Source of the DNA: Deltaproteobacteria bacterium
GTDB taxonomy: Bacteria > Myxococcota_A > Polyangia > Polyangiales > Houyiibacteriaceae
Assembly (NCBI GenBank): GCA_017644045.1
Contig: JAEPMI010000002.1
Location: forward strand, 1 to 64,000
Reading direction: 5' to 3'
Length of the DNA: 64,000 bases
The notes under the pieces are model-generated. The model had not been told where the DNA came from. It saw nothing but the letters and a program-made list of their open reading frames with translations, and searched no databases. Below, piece by piece: positions 18,011 through 28,555 of this stretch. A program made the position numbers and the translations under genes. Position 1 is the stretch's first letter. Each line of letters starts with the position of its first letter.

Positions 18011-19761
18011 GTGGAGGAGGGCAGGACGCCGACGAAGGGACAGCTGAACCGGCTCGCGCGGAGCGTGCGCCGGGCGCTGGTGCTGCGGCATCTGCTGCGC
18101 TGGACCGCCGTGGTGGCCACGGTCGTCGGCGCCGCGGGTCTCGTCGCGACGCTGATCTTCCCGGCGATCCCGCGCTGGCCGAGCTTCGCGCTGCTGGCGC
18201 TGGGGCCCGTGATCGGGCTCTGGGTGGCGCGGCTGAAGCGGCCCAGCGACGCCGATGTGGTCGTGTACGTGGACCGGCGGCTGGGCGCTCACGAGGCGAT
18301 CCTGACGACGTGGGAAGACGAAGCGGCGGCCGAGCGGACACGCGTGGCCGCCGCGGAGCACCTCGGGCGTGCCCGACCGAAGGACGTCCGGCCCACCCTC
18401 GCCACGGGCGATCTCATCGGGCTGCCCTTCGCCGCGGGGACGCTGGCCGCGATCCTGATCGTGCCCACGCCGCCGCCCGTGCCGGTGACGCCGGGGCCCC
18501 GGATGATCCAGGTGGACGACGCCGACCCGCTGACCCGTCTCGAGCGGCTCCCGGAGATCGCGCGGACCGAAGAAGAGCGGGAGCGACTCGAGGCGATCGC
18601 CCGAGAGGCGGAGGAGCTCCGCCATCGGTTGGCCGAAGGCATGGAGGAGCGGGAAGCGCTCGACGCCCTCGACCGGTTGCAGGAGCGCATCGAGGAAGAA
18701 GCCCGACAGCCGGCGACGCCAGAGGAACGACGCGCCCGAGACGCCGCCGTCGAGGCGCTCGAGAGCGAGCCCGAGATGGCGCGCGCGCTGGCCGAGCGCG
18801 ATCTGGAATCGCTGGATCGGGCCGTGGCGCAGGCCGCGGCGCGGCGCGAAGAGGCCGACCGCGAGCGCGCACGGCAGGCGCTTCGCGAGGCGGCGGAGGC
18901 GGCACGCGAAGAAGGCGACGAGGGGCTCGCCGAGTCGCTGCTCCGCCGCGAGAGCCTGCTGGACCAGCGCTCGCAGGAGGCGGATCTGGCGCGACAGCTC
19001 GCCGAAGCGATGCCGGAGCTCGCGGGCGAAGGGCTGCGACGCGAGCTCGAGCGGCTGGATCGGGGCGAGAGCGACGGAAGCGAGCTCTCGCAGGAGATGG
19101 TCGACGCGATGCGCGAAGCGTGGTCACGGCTCACGCCCGAGGAGCGGCAGCGACTGGCCGAGAAGATGCGCGAGGCCGGCGTCGGCGAGAACTCGGCGGC
19201 GAGCGACCCCACCGAGCCCGGCGAAGGGCAGCCGATCAGCGCCGACGAGTACGAGCGAATGCTGCGCGAGGCGCTGGAAGAGACGCGGCAGATGCAGCAG
19301 CAGATGGGCGGCCAGCAGGGCGGCGGAGGCTCGATGCCGATTCCCGGTCAGGGGAACGGAAACGGCCAGGGCCAGGGCCAGGGCCAGGGACAAGGCCAGG
19401 GGAACGGATCTGGGCAAGGGCAAGGGCAAGGGCGAGGGCAAGGGAATGGCTCGGGTAGCGGGGCTGGCGGGACCGGAGGCGGCGACGACGAAGGGCGCGG
19501 GCCCGGCGGCGGTCGCACGCCCGACCTGAATTCCGGCGATGGAACCCTCGCTCGGGTTCGGCCCCATGTCGGCACGGGCGCGCCCTCGCGCACGTGGGTC
19601 GAGTGGGTCGATCCCTCGGGTCAGCCGACCGGTGGGGATGCTCCGGCCGGTGGCGACACCAGCGGCGGCGCCGCACCCAGCGGGGAGAGCGGCGGCATCG
19701 AGCGCGCCCCGATCCCCGAGGACTACGAAGAACACGTGCGCACCTATTTCGGAGGCGATCG

Positions 19762-19765
<4 letters not shown>
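18011..19765 (+). CDS. Coiled-coil membrane protein with Gly-Gln-Asn repeat tail (DUF4175-like)
   Basis: 584 residues, GTG with GGAG 9 bases upstream. Two N-terminal membrane segments (~28-50, 57-75) and a third (~137-150) precede a long charged Glu/Arg-rich coiled coil (~165-400). A low-complexity [12 protein letters not shown] tract (~440-480) and a Gly/Ser-rich end follow. It resembles DUF4175-type proteins that open MoxR/vWA operons. The GGCCAG/GGGCAAG DNA repeat makes the tract prone to length change. First gene of the eight-gene operon; its stop overlaps the moxR ATG. Confidence 0.7.
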
Positions 19766-20770
<1,005 letters not shown>

Positions 20771-20790
<20 letters not shown>

Positions 20791-22915
20791 GCGGAGCTCT
20801 CGACTCGGCGTTCTCGTTCTGGTGCTCGCGGCGCTCCTTCCGAACGCCACCGACGCGCAGCAGCGGCAGCTCCCGGTCGCGATCGAGATCGCGCCGCTCT
20901 TCGGCAACGACGTGATTCGTCCGCGGACCTGGGCGCCGATCGTGATGACGCTGACGAACCGGACGCAGCGCGCGTTCCAGGGCGAGGTCGAGCTCGACGT
21001 GAAGTCGTGGCGCACCGAGGCCCTCGCGCACCGAACCCGGCTCGACCTGCCGGCGGGCGCGACGCGCCAGGTGCAGCTCGACGTCTACATGCCCGACGAC
21101 GGAAGCGAGCTCTCGGCGCGCTACGTGGTGGAGGGGGGACTCGCCGGTCGACAGTCGTACACGTCGCCCTACTCGACCGGCGGCGCCGCCGTGGTCGTCA
21201 TGGCACGCGAGTCACGGCTGCGGAGCGTGATCGGCGGCATCGACTCCTCGACGCAGGACGAGTACGGCTCGGTCCGACAGGTGGAGATGCCGGTCGGTTC
21301 GCTGAGCTACGACCCGAACACCGGCGAGCCGCTCGCCCCGCTGACCTCGCTCGGCTACACGCCGGTCGCGCTGGTGGTCGCCCGCTCGAGCGAGCTCGAG
21401 GCACTGAGCGTCGTGCAGCGCGACGCGCTGAAGGGCTGGGTCGCGGCCGGCGGTCGACTGCTGGTCTTCCCGCGCACGCCGGAAGCCGTCCGGCAGCCCT
21501 TCCTCCAATCGCTCATCGGCGACGTCGCGCTCGGCTATCGCGACGTGGGTGTCCCCGGGACGTTCCAAGCGCGGCCGCCTTCCGGAACCGGCGAGACGTG
21601 GGTCCCGACCGACACCAACGAATGGGTGGACGAGGCCTTCGGTGGCTCGCGCCGACTCGGCTTCGGGCGGGTCTACCTCGCGACCTACGACGGGACGGTC
21701 TCGCCGCACGTCGACGCCCACTACACCCGCGCGACCGTGTCCTCGGTCGCCCGCATCGAGGAGTCGCGCGTGCGCATGCCGATGTTCTCCTTCGGTCAGG
21801 CCGAAGAGCAGAGCTTCGGCTGGGGTGGCCCGACCGGCTTCCAGGAGCTGCGCGCGGCGCTCGACCCCAACGAGTCCTTCCGACCGGCGCTGGGCTTCGT
21901 GGCGATCCTGCTCCTCTTCTACGTGATCCTCGTCGGACCGGTGAACTTCCGCTGGGTCGCCAAGAAGAACCGCCCGATCTTCGCCCTGGTCACGACTCCG
22001 GTCGTGGCGCTCGGCTGCCTCTTCCTGATGCTCGTGGTCGGCTACGTCGGAAAGGGCGTGACCATGCGCTATCGGCAAGTGCAGATCACCGAAGGCGTCG
22101 CCGGCCAGCAGCTCGGCTCGGAGCGCACCTACCTGAGCCTCTTCCTCACGCGGCCGTCGACCTTCAGCCTGCCCGACGCGCAGGGACTGCGGCTGCTCCG
22201 CGAGGGATCGCCGCGCATGCCGGAGGTCGTCACCGACGGCGTCGATCGATCGCTCGAGGAGCTGCAGGGCGGACTCTGGCAGACCCTCTTCCTTCGTCGC
22301 GACGACACCCGTGACCTCGGTGGCGCCATCACCTTCGACGTGGAGAGCCTCCGGCTCGTCGGCGTCCGGAACGGCACCGGCATGGCCCTTCGTGACGCGG
22401 TGCTGCTCGCGCCGGGCGGGAGCGTCTATCGCGTCGGCGACGTGGCGCCGGGGGCCACCGGCGCCATCGAAGAGCAGCCACTCGTGACCCTCAACGACGA
22501 GCAGCGGTACTGGGGCGCCGGCTCTCCCGACAATCGCGCCTTCGCCCGGGCGCTCGGGATGAACACCGAAGAGGGGCGGCAGACCATCTATGGGCTCGCC
22601 AGCGTCGCGGGGGGCCGCATGCAGTCGACCACGCCGCTGCTCTTCGCGCGCATCGAGCGCTCCGATGGGGAGCTCGCCGGCACCTTCTCCGAAGAGAGCA
22701 GCGTCCACCTGCTGCGCATCGTCGTTCCGAACGTCGAGCCCGCCGTGCACGTCTACCGCGACAACGACTACGGCAACGAGCCACCGCCCGTGTACCCCGA
22801 CGGCTTCGACGAGATGGGCAACCCGCTCGTGCCGGAACCCGTCTTGGAAGACGGACCACCGATGGTGGACAGCCCCGACGGCCTCATGGACGGGGTCGGG
22901 GAGGACAAGCCGTGA
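20771..22915 (+). CDS. Membrane-anchored multi-domain protein of the MoxR/ABC operon
   Basis: 714 residues, starting (GTG 20771 or 20777) inside the end of moxR. A signal peptide ([16 protein letters not shown]) is followed by a beta-rich extracytoplasmic part (~30-170) and a glutaminase-like segment ([21 protein letters not shown], ~215-240). Two transmembrane helices (~375-395, 405-430) and a second beta-rich part follow. Similar proteins accompany GldA/GldF-type ABC transporters and MoxR-vWA clusters. It probably links the transporter to the vWA complex; the exact role is unknown. Confidence 0.6.
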
Positions 22916-23841
22916 TCAAGGTCGAAGGCATCTCGCACAACTTCGGGAGCATGCGCGTGCTCCACGACATCTGGTTCGAGGTCCCGGAGGGTGAGGTCTT
23001 CGGCTTCATCGGCCCCAACGGCGCCGGGAAGACCACCACCCTCCGGATGATGGCGACGCTCCTCGAGCCCGCTCAGGGCCGCATCCTCGTCGACGGCTAC
23101 GACGTCGTCGAGCGACCGCGCGAGGTCCGGAAGATCCTCGGGTTCATGCCCGACGACTTCGGGGTCTACGAGTACGTGACGGTCCAGGAGTACCTGGACT
23201 TCTTCGCCGCGGCGTACGCGATCACGCCGACCGCGCGGCGCCGCACGGTCGACGCGGTCATGGAGCTCACCGACCTGGTGCAGCTGCGCGACCGACTGGT
23301 GCAGGCGATGTCCAAGGGCATGAAGCAGCGGCTGGCCATCGCCCGAACGCTGCTGCACGACCCGAAGGTCCTGATCCTCGACGAGCCGGCGAACGGCCTC
23401 GACCCGCGGGCCCGCATCGAGATGCGCGACCTGATCGAGCAGCTGCAGCAGATGGGCAAGACGGTGCTGCTCTCGAGCCACATCCTCACCGAGCTGAGCG
23501 ACATGGTCTCCTCGGTGGCGATCCTCGAGAAGGGCCGGGTCCTCGCGAGTGGGCCGGTCGGAGACATCGGCCGAAAGCTGCGCCCCGACCGCGCGGTGAA
23601 GCTCCGGCTCCTCGAGTACCCCGACGGGTGCACCACCCCGTTCAAGGCGCTGCCCGACGTGGTGGACGCCGAGCGCGGCCCCGACGGGGACCTGCGCATC
23701 ATGTACCAGGGCGGCGACGAGACCGTCGCCCAGATCGTCACCGCCGCCGTTCACGCGGGCTTCTCGGTCGTCCGAGTGGAGCCCGAACGCGACGACCTCG
23801 AGCACATCTTCCTCGAGGTCACCCGAGGAGAGCTCCAGTGA
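22912..23841 (+). CDS. ABC transporter ATP-binding protein
   Basis: 309 residues; the GTG overlaps the previous TGA (GTGA). Walker A GPNGAGKTT (~36-44), signature variant MSKGMKQRL (~136), Walker B VLILDEPANGLDP and the H-loop SSHILTEL. This is the CcmA/GldA-like subclass used with ABC-2 type permeases. The ~90-residue C-terminal extension is as in that subclass. Partner permease immediately downstream. Confidence 0.92.
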   Translation: MIKVEGISHNFGSMRVLHDIWFEVPEGEVFGFIGPNGAGKTTTLRMMATLLEPAQGRILVDGYDVVERPREVRKILGFMPDDFGVYEYVTVQEYLDFFAAAYAITPTARRRTVDAVMELTDLVQLRDRLVQAMSKGMKQRLAIARTLLHDPKVLILDEPANGLDPRARIEMRDLIEQLQQMGKTVLLSSHILTELSDMVSSVAILEKGRVLASGPVGDIGRKLRPDRAVKLRLLEYPDGCTTPFKALPDVVDAERGPDGDLRIMYQGGDETVAQIVTAAVHAGFSVVRVEPERDDLEHIFLEVTRGELQ

Positions 23842-25778
23842 GTGCTGCCGAGAAGACCGCCGGGCGCGCGTCGTCCACGGCGCCCCGCCCGCCGAACCGC
23901 CTGGTGGCGTGGTGGCGCGAGAAGCGCGAGGACCCGAACCCGATCCTGGTGAAGGAGCTGCGGAGCATCTTCCGCACGAAGCTCTTCATCCGCTTCCTCT
24001 ACCTGAGCACCGGTCTGCTCGCGCTCATCGTCCTGATGTTCGGCGGCACGGTCGCGTCGGGGTCGATGCCGCCGGCCGAGGTCGGCCAGATCGTCTTCCA
24101 GATCTTCTTCAGCGTCGCGCTCTCGGTGCTCTGCATCTTCGCGCCCGCGCACGCCGCCGCATCGCTCACCGGCGAGATCGAGAAGGGCACCTACGAGTCG
24201 CTGATCCTGACGGGCATGGATCCCGCGCGGATCGTCATCGGGAAGTTCATGGCGACCTACGCGATCTTCGCGCTGGTCCTCGTCGCCTTCACGCCGGTGG
24301 TCGGCATCGCGTTCCTCTTCGGCGGCATCTCGCCGTGGAACGTGGTCTGGGGTTTCTACGGCCTCCTTCTCGTGCTCGCTCCGGCGTCCGCGTACGGGGT
24401 GGCGCTCTCGGCGCGGCTGAAGTCGACCCGCGTGGCCATCTTTCTCGCGCTCTTCACGTTCGTGCCCTTCTCGATGATGGCGATGGGCGCGCTCTTCGGC
24501 TTCGGGGAGCTCGCGGACCGCAGCTGGAACCTCACGATGGAGGGGCCCTTCTGGTTCACCGAGGCGCTCAGCACCCGCTTCTTCGAGTGGGACACGCTCC
24601 TGCTCGTCTTCGTGCTGCCCCTCTACCTGACGGGCATGACGGTCTGGCTCTTCCTCGCCTCGGCCATCGCGGGCGTGCGTCCCTCCTCGGAGGACCGCTC
24701 CACGCCGTTCAAGTACTGGACCCTGGCGTCGACCGCCGGCATCACCGCGATCCTCTTCGGAGTCACCAGCCTGGTGCCGGGCCACGACATGGACGAGGCC
24801 GGCGGTGTCTTCCTGATATTCGCGGGCGGCGCAATCCTCTTCTACGCGCTCATCTTCCAGAACGAGCCGCCCTTGCCGCCGCGGGTCTGGGAGATCCGTC
24901 AGGCCGAGCGGGGCGCCCTCACCCGCCGGCTCATGCTCTTCGGGCCGGGCGCCGCACCCACCACGCGCTTCGCCGCGATGATGATCGTGCTCTCGTCGTT
25001 GCTCTTCGCCGGCGCGATCGCCCTCCCCCGTTGGATCTGGTTTCCCGGGATCGACCACAGCCTCGAAGCGGACGTCGGCCTGCTGATCATGGCGCTCGGC
25101 CACGCCGCCGTCGCGCTCTTCGTGCTCTGCTCCGGCGCGCTCATGCGTGTGGTCATCCGGAGCGGCATCGCCGCGCGGGTCCTGTCGATCGCGATGTTCA
25201 TCGGGCTCATCATCCTGCCCTTCCTCGCGACCCTGCTGATCGAGTCCGGCTCGATGAGCCACATCGACGACGACCCGCCCTTCCTGATCCGCTTCACGCC
25301 GATCTTCCACATGATCCTCGCCTGGCAGGTGCTCGAGGATCACGAGCTCCACCGGGCCGTCGAGATCGCGGCGCCGCTCTTCTTCTACGGTCTGCTGGCG
25401 TTCGTGTGCTGGCTCGGCATCGAAGGCCGCGTGCGCCGGGTGCGAGTGCTCGTGGAGAAGCAGCGCGCAGAGCGTGAGAAGCGCGCCGAGGAGCAGGCGC
25501 GGATCTCGGTCGAGCCGGCGGGCTCGCCCGAAGACGTAGCGGCCGCGCTCGCGCGTGTCGGTGCCGCGGCGCCCGAGGAGGCCGCCGAGCTGGCCGGCGC
25601 GAACGTGGGCGAAGTGGTGGCCCGTACCTCTGCACCGCCGGCACCGCCACCTGACGCCGACTCCGAGACACCGACTCCGACCGCCGACGCCGAGACACCG
25701 ACTGCCGACTCCGAGACACCGAACGCCGACTCCGACGCCGAGACACCGGCCGCCGACTCCGACGCCGACAAGGCCTGA
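23838..25778 (+). CDS. ABC-2 type transporter permease with acidic repeat tail
   Basis: 646 residues from the GTG at 23838 (GTGA overlap). Roughly ten to twelve membrane helices, including the ABC-2-type first helix after NPILVKELRSIFRTKLF and the GEIEKGTYESLILTGMDPARIVIGKF coupling stretch. After the last helix comes a charged region (EKQRAEREKRAEEQ) and a C-terminal tail of DSETPTA/DAETPTA/DSDAE repeats, presumably cytoplasmic and disordered. The same tail motif ends the cytochrome lipoprotein at 12845. The substrate is unknown. Confidence 0.85.
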   Translation: MSAAEKTAGRASSTAPRPPNRLVAWWREKREDPNPILVKELRSIFRTKLFIRFLYLSTGLLALIVLMFGGTVASGSMPPAEVGQIVFQIFFSVALSVLCIFAPAHAAASLTGEIEKGTYESLILTGMDPARIVIGKFMATYAIFALVLVAFTPVVGIAFLFGGISPWNVVWGFYGLLLVLAPASAYGVALSARLKSTRVAIFLALFTFVPFSMMAMGALFGFGELADRSWNLTMEGPFWFTEALSTRFFEWDTLLLVFVLPLYLTGMTVWLFLASAIAGVRPSSEDRSTPFKYWTLASTAGITAILFGVTSLVPGHDMDEAGGVFLIFAGGAILFYALIFQNEPPLPPRVWEIRQAERGALTRRLMLFGPGAAPTTRFAAMMIVLSSLLFAGAIALPRWIWFPGIDHSLEADVGLLIMALGHAAVALFVLCSGALMRVVIRSGIAARVLSIAMFIGLIILPFLATLLIESGSMSHIDDDPPFLIRFTPIFHMILAWQVLEDHELHRAVEIAAPLFFYGLLAFVCWLGIEGRVRRVRVLVEKQRAEREKRAEEQARISVEPAGSPEDVAAALARVGAAAPEEAAELAGANVGEVVARTSAPPAPPPDADSETPTPTADAETPTADSETPNADSDAETPAADSDADKA

Positions 25779-26647
25779 TGAGCACCTCGCTCCTCGACCC
25801 GGACTTCATCCGTCGGCTCGCCCGGCTTCGCCTGCTGGTGCGCCGACGCTTCGCGGGCACCGCCGGGGGCGCCCGCCGCTCGACGCGGCGTGGCGCGTCG
25901 GTCGAGTTCGCCGACCACCGCGCGTACTCGCCCGGCGACGACATTCGCCGCATCGACTGGAACGCCTACGCGCGCCTCGAGGAGCTCGTGCTGCGCCTCT
26001 TCGTCGCCGAGGAGGACCTCACGGTCTACCTCATGATCGACCGCTCGGCGTCGATGGCCTTCGGCGAGCCCGCGAAGCTCGAGGTGGCCAAGCGCCTCGC
26101 CGCCGCGCTCGCCTACATCGGGCTCACGGGCAGCGAGCGTGTGTCCGTGGTGCCCTTCGGCGCCGGCGCGGACCAACCGTTGCCCCCCACCCGTGGTCAG
26201 CGACGCGTGGGCCACGTGCTGAAGTACCTCGACGCCATCGAGCCCTCCGGCGAGACCAGCCTGCGCAAGACCGTCGACGAGTTCCTCGCGCGCCGACCGC
26301 GGCCCGGCCTCGTCATCGTGCTCGGCGACCTCCTCGACCCCGACGGCTGGACGCGGCCGCTCGACCGTCTGCTCTCCGAGAAGCACGAGCCGGTGCTCTT
26401 CCACGTGCTCGCCACCGAAGAGGTCGACCCGCCGGCCGGTGGCGACTTCGCGTTCGTCGACTCCGAGCGCGGTCGCCGGGTCGAGGTGAGCCTCGACCGC
26501 CGCGCGCGACAGGCCTACCTCGCGCGGCTGGACGCCTTTCTCGACTCCATCCAGAGCTACGCCAAGAAGCGCGGGCTGAGCTACGTGCAGGCCTTCGGCG
26601 AGCTCTCGCTCGAGGACGCCCTCATGAGCTACCTGCGAGCCGGGTGA
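25778..26647 (+). CDS. DUF58 (vWA-like) protein
   Basis: 289 residues; the ATG shares a base with the previous stop (TGATG). Shows the DUF58 signature RRGASVEFADHRAYSPGDDIRRIDWNAYAR (~38-66), then the vWA-like core with DRSASM (~88). DUF58 proteins are standard partners of MoxR ATPases. No membrane segment, so probably cytoplasmic. Confidence 0.9.
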   Translation: MSTSLLDPDFIRRLARLRLLVRRRFAGTAGGARRSTRRGASVEFADHRAYSPGDDIRRIDWNAYARLEELVLRLFVAEEDLTVYLMIDRSASMAFGEPAKLEVAKRLAAALAYIGLTGSERVSVVPFGAGADQPLPPTRGQRRVGHVLKYLDAIEPSGETSLRKTVDEFLARRPRPGLVIVLGDLLDPDGWTRPLDRLLSEKHEPVLFHVLATEEVDPPAGGDFAFVDSERGRRVEVSLDRRARQAYLARLDAFLDSIQSYAKKRGLSYVQAFGELSLEDALMSYLRAG

Positions 26648-26650
26648 GCG

Positions 26651-28555
26651 ATGACCTTTCTCGCGCCCTACAATCTCGCCTGGCTCTCGCTGCTCGTCCC
26701 GCTGATCGTCCTCTACATCCTCAAGCGGCGGCGCCAGGAGCGGCTGATCGGGTCGACGCTCTTGTGGGAGCAGGCGCTGCGCGACCTTCGCGCGGAGCGG
26801 CCGTGGAAGAAGCTCACGCCCCAGGTCTCGCTCCTGCTGCAGGCACTCATCATCATCGCCGGCTCGATCGCGCTCGCTCGACCCGCCGGCGCCGGGCAGG
26901 CCCCGCAGGGCAGCCGACTCGCGCTGGTCGTCGACGTCTCGGCGTCGATGGCCGCCCGCGAAGGTGACGAGCGCCGCATCGACCGAGCCGCGGCCATCGG
27001 CGCGGATCTCGCTCGGGGTCTGCCGCCCGGCGGCGAGATGATGATCGTCGAGGCCAGCGCCGAGCCGGTGGTGCGCGCCCCCTTCGAGCGGGACGCGACC
27101 TCGCTCGAGCGTGCGCTCGACAGCCTCACCATTCGCGGCGCTCGCAGCGATCTGGAAGCGGCGGTCAGCCTCGCCGCCGAGCGACTGCGCGGCTCCCCGG
27201 AGGGCAGCCGGATCCTCGTGCTCACGGACGCCGCCATCGACGGGAGCGTGGCGATCGACGGCCACCCGATGCCGGTCGAGATCCAACGCATCGGCGGCGC
27301 CCCGCTCTCGAACAGCGCCATCGTCGACGCCGACGCCCGCGCACGCGTCGGAGAGCTCGACCGTGCCGACCTCTTCGCGCGCGTCGCCCATCACGGCAGC
27401 GAAGCTGCGGACCTCTACGTGACGGCCACGCTCACCGGCCGCGAGGGCGCCATCGCGTCGCGACGGGTGACCGTGGAGCCTGGCACCGTGGAGAGCGTGG
27501 TGATGGCGGTCGACCTGCCCCCCAACGCTGCCGGCCAGTCGCCCGTGGTCGAGCTCCGCATCAGTCCAGCGGAAGGCAGCGCCCCCGACGCGCTCCCCGA
27601 AGACGACCTCGCCGTGGTGCCGAGCCCGGGTCGCGGAAAGCTCCCGGTCTTCCTCGTCGGCACCGCGCCGGCGCCGGTCGAGCGCGTGGTCCGCGCCGAC
27701 GTCGACGCCGAGGTCTTCCGCACGGATCTGCAGCGACTGTCCGAGCGCGACGAAGACGCCGACCCGCTCGAGGGGCTCTTCGTCTACACCGGCGACGTCC
27801 CGGAGGACGCGCCGCCCGGGGACTCGGTGGTCATCGCGCCCGTCGCGGACGAGGTGTTCGAGCTCACCATCGGCGAAGAGGCGCGCGCCCCGGCGATCCT
27901 CACATGGGACGAGGCCGACCCGCGGCTGCGCTTCACCAGCTTCCAGGACGTGCACCTCGCGCGGCTGCGTCCCGTTCGCGGACCTGCGGCCCGGGCCCTG
28001 GTCACCACGAGCGAGGGCGCAGCCATCGCGACCGTCCAGCGCAGCAACGGCGAGACCACCGTGCTCGGCTTCGACCCGAGCCGCTCGGACTGGCCGGCCC
28101 AGCCGAGCTTCGTCGTCTTCTTCCGCAACCTGCTCGAGCACGCGCGCGCTCGCCGCGCGGCGGGCGGCATCCCCTCCGGGACGTTGGGCGACCCGCTGCG
28201 CGTCCCCGCGCCCGACGGGGTCGAGGTCACCGTCCAGACGCCGAGCGGCGAGACGCTCGAAGCCGTCGGTCGGGGTGGGCTCGCCGTGGTCCCGATCCCC
28301 GCCGAGCCCGGGGTGTTCTCGGTCGACGTCGAGGGCGTGCCGCGCTTCGCGCTGCGGAGCCTGCTCGATCGCGCGGAGAGCGACCTGACGCCGCGGCTCG
28401 AGGTCATGGAAGGCGGCGAGCGCGCAGAGGGCGCGCTCGACGAAGCGGAGGAGCACGCCGAGTCGTGGCCCTGGGTCGCCGGCGCGCTGCTGCTCCTGCT
28501 CCTCATCGAGGTCTTCTGGGCCAGCCGGTCGAGCGAACGGAGGCGGGCCGCGTGA
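26651..28555 (+). CDS. BatA-like membrane protein with vWA domain
   Basis: 634 residues. The N-terminal BatA-type double membrane segment (NLAWLSLLVPLIVLYILKRRR, ~7-27, and ~55-75) is followed by a vWA domain with MIDAS DVSASM (~97), a long periplasmic beta-rich part and a final TM helix (PWVAGALLLLLLIEVFW, ~608-625). Three bases after the DUF58 stop. Likely target of the MoxR ATPase. Confidence 0.85.
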   Translation: MTFLAPYNLAWLSLLVPLIVLYILKRRRQERLIGSTLLWEQALRDLRAERPWKKLTPQVSLLLQALIIIAGSIALARPAGAGQAPQGSRLALVVDVSASMAAREGDERRIDRAAAIGADLARGLPPGGEMMIVEASAEPVVRAPFERDATSLERALDSLTIRGARSDLEAAVSLAAERLRGSPEGSRILVLTDAAIDGSVAIDGHPMPVEIQRIGGAPLSNSAIVDADARARVGELDRADLFARVAHHGSEAADLYVTATLTGREGAIASRRVTVEPGTVESVVMAVDLPPNAAGQSPVVELRISPAEGSAPDALPEDDLAVVPSPGRGKLPVFLVGTAPAPVERVVRADVDAEVFRTDLQRLSERDEDADPLEGLFVYTGDVPEDAPPGDSVVIAPVADEVFELTIGEEARAPAILTWDEADPRLRFTSFQDVHLARLRPVRGPAARALVTTSEGAAIATVQRSNGETTVLGFDPSRSDWPAQPSFVVFFRNLLEHARARRAAGGIPSGTLGDPLRVPAPDGVEVTVQTPSGETLEAVGRGGLAVVPIPAEPGVFSVDVEGVPRFALRSLLDRAESDLTPRLEVMEGGERAEGALDEAEEHAESWPWVAGALLLLLLIEVFWASRSSERRRAA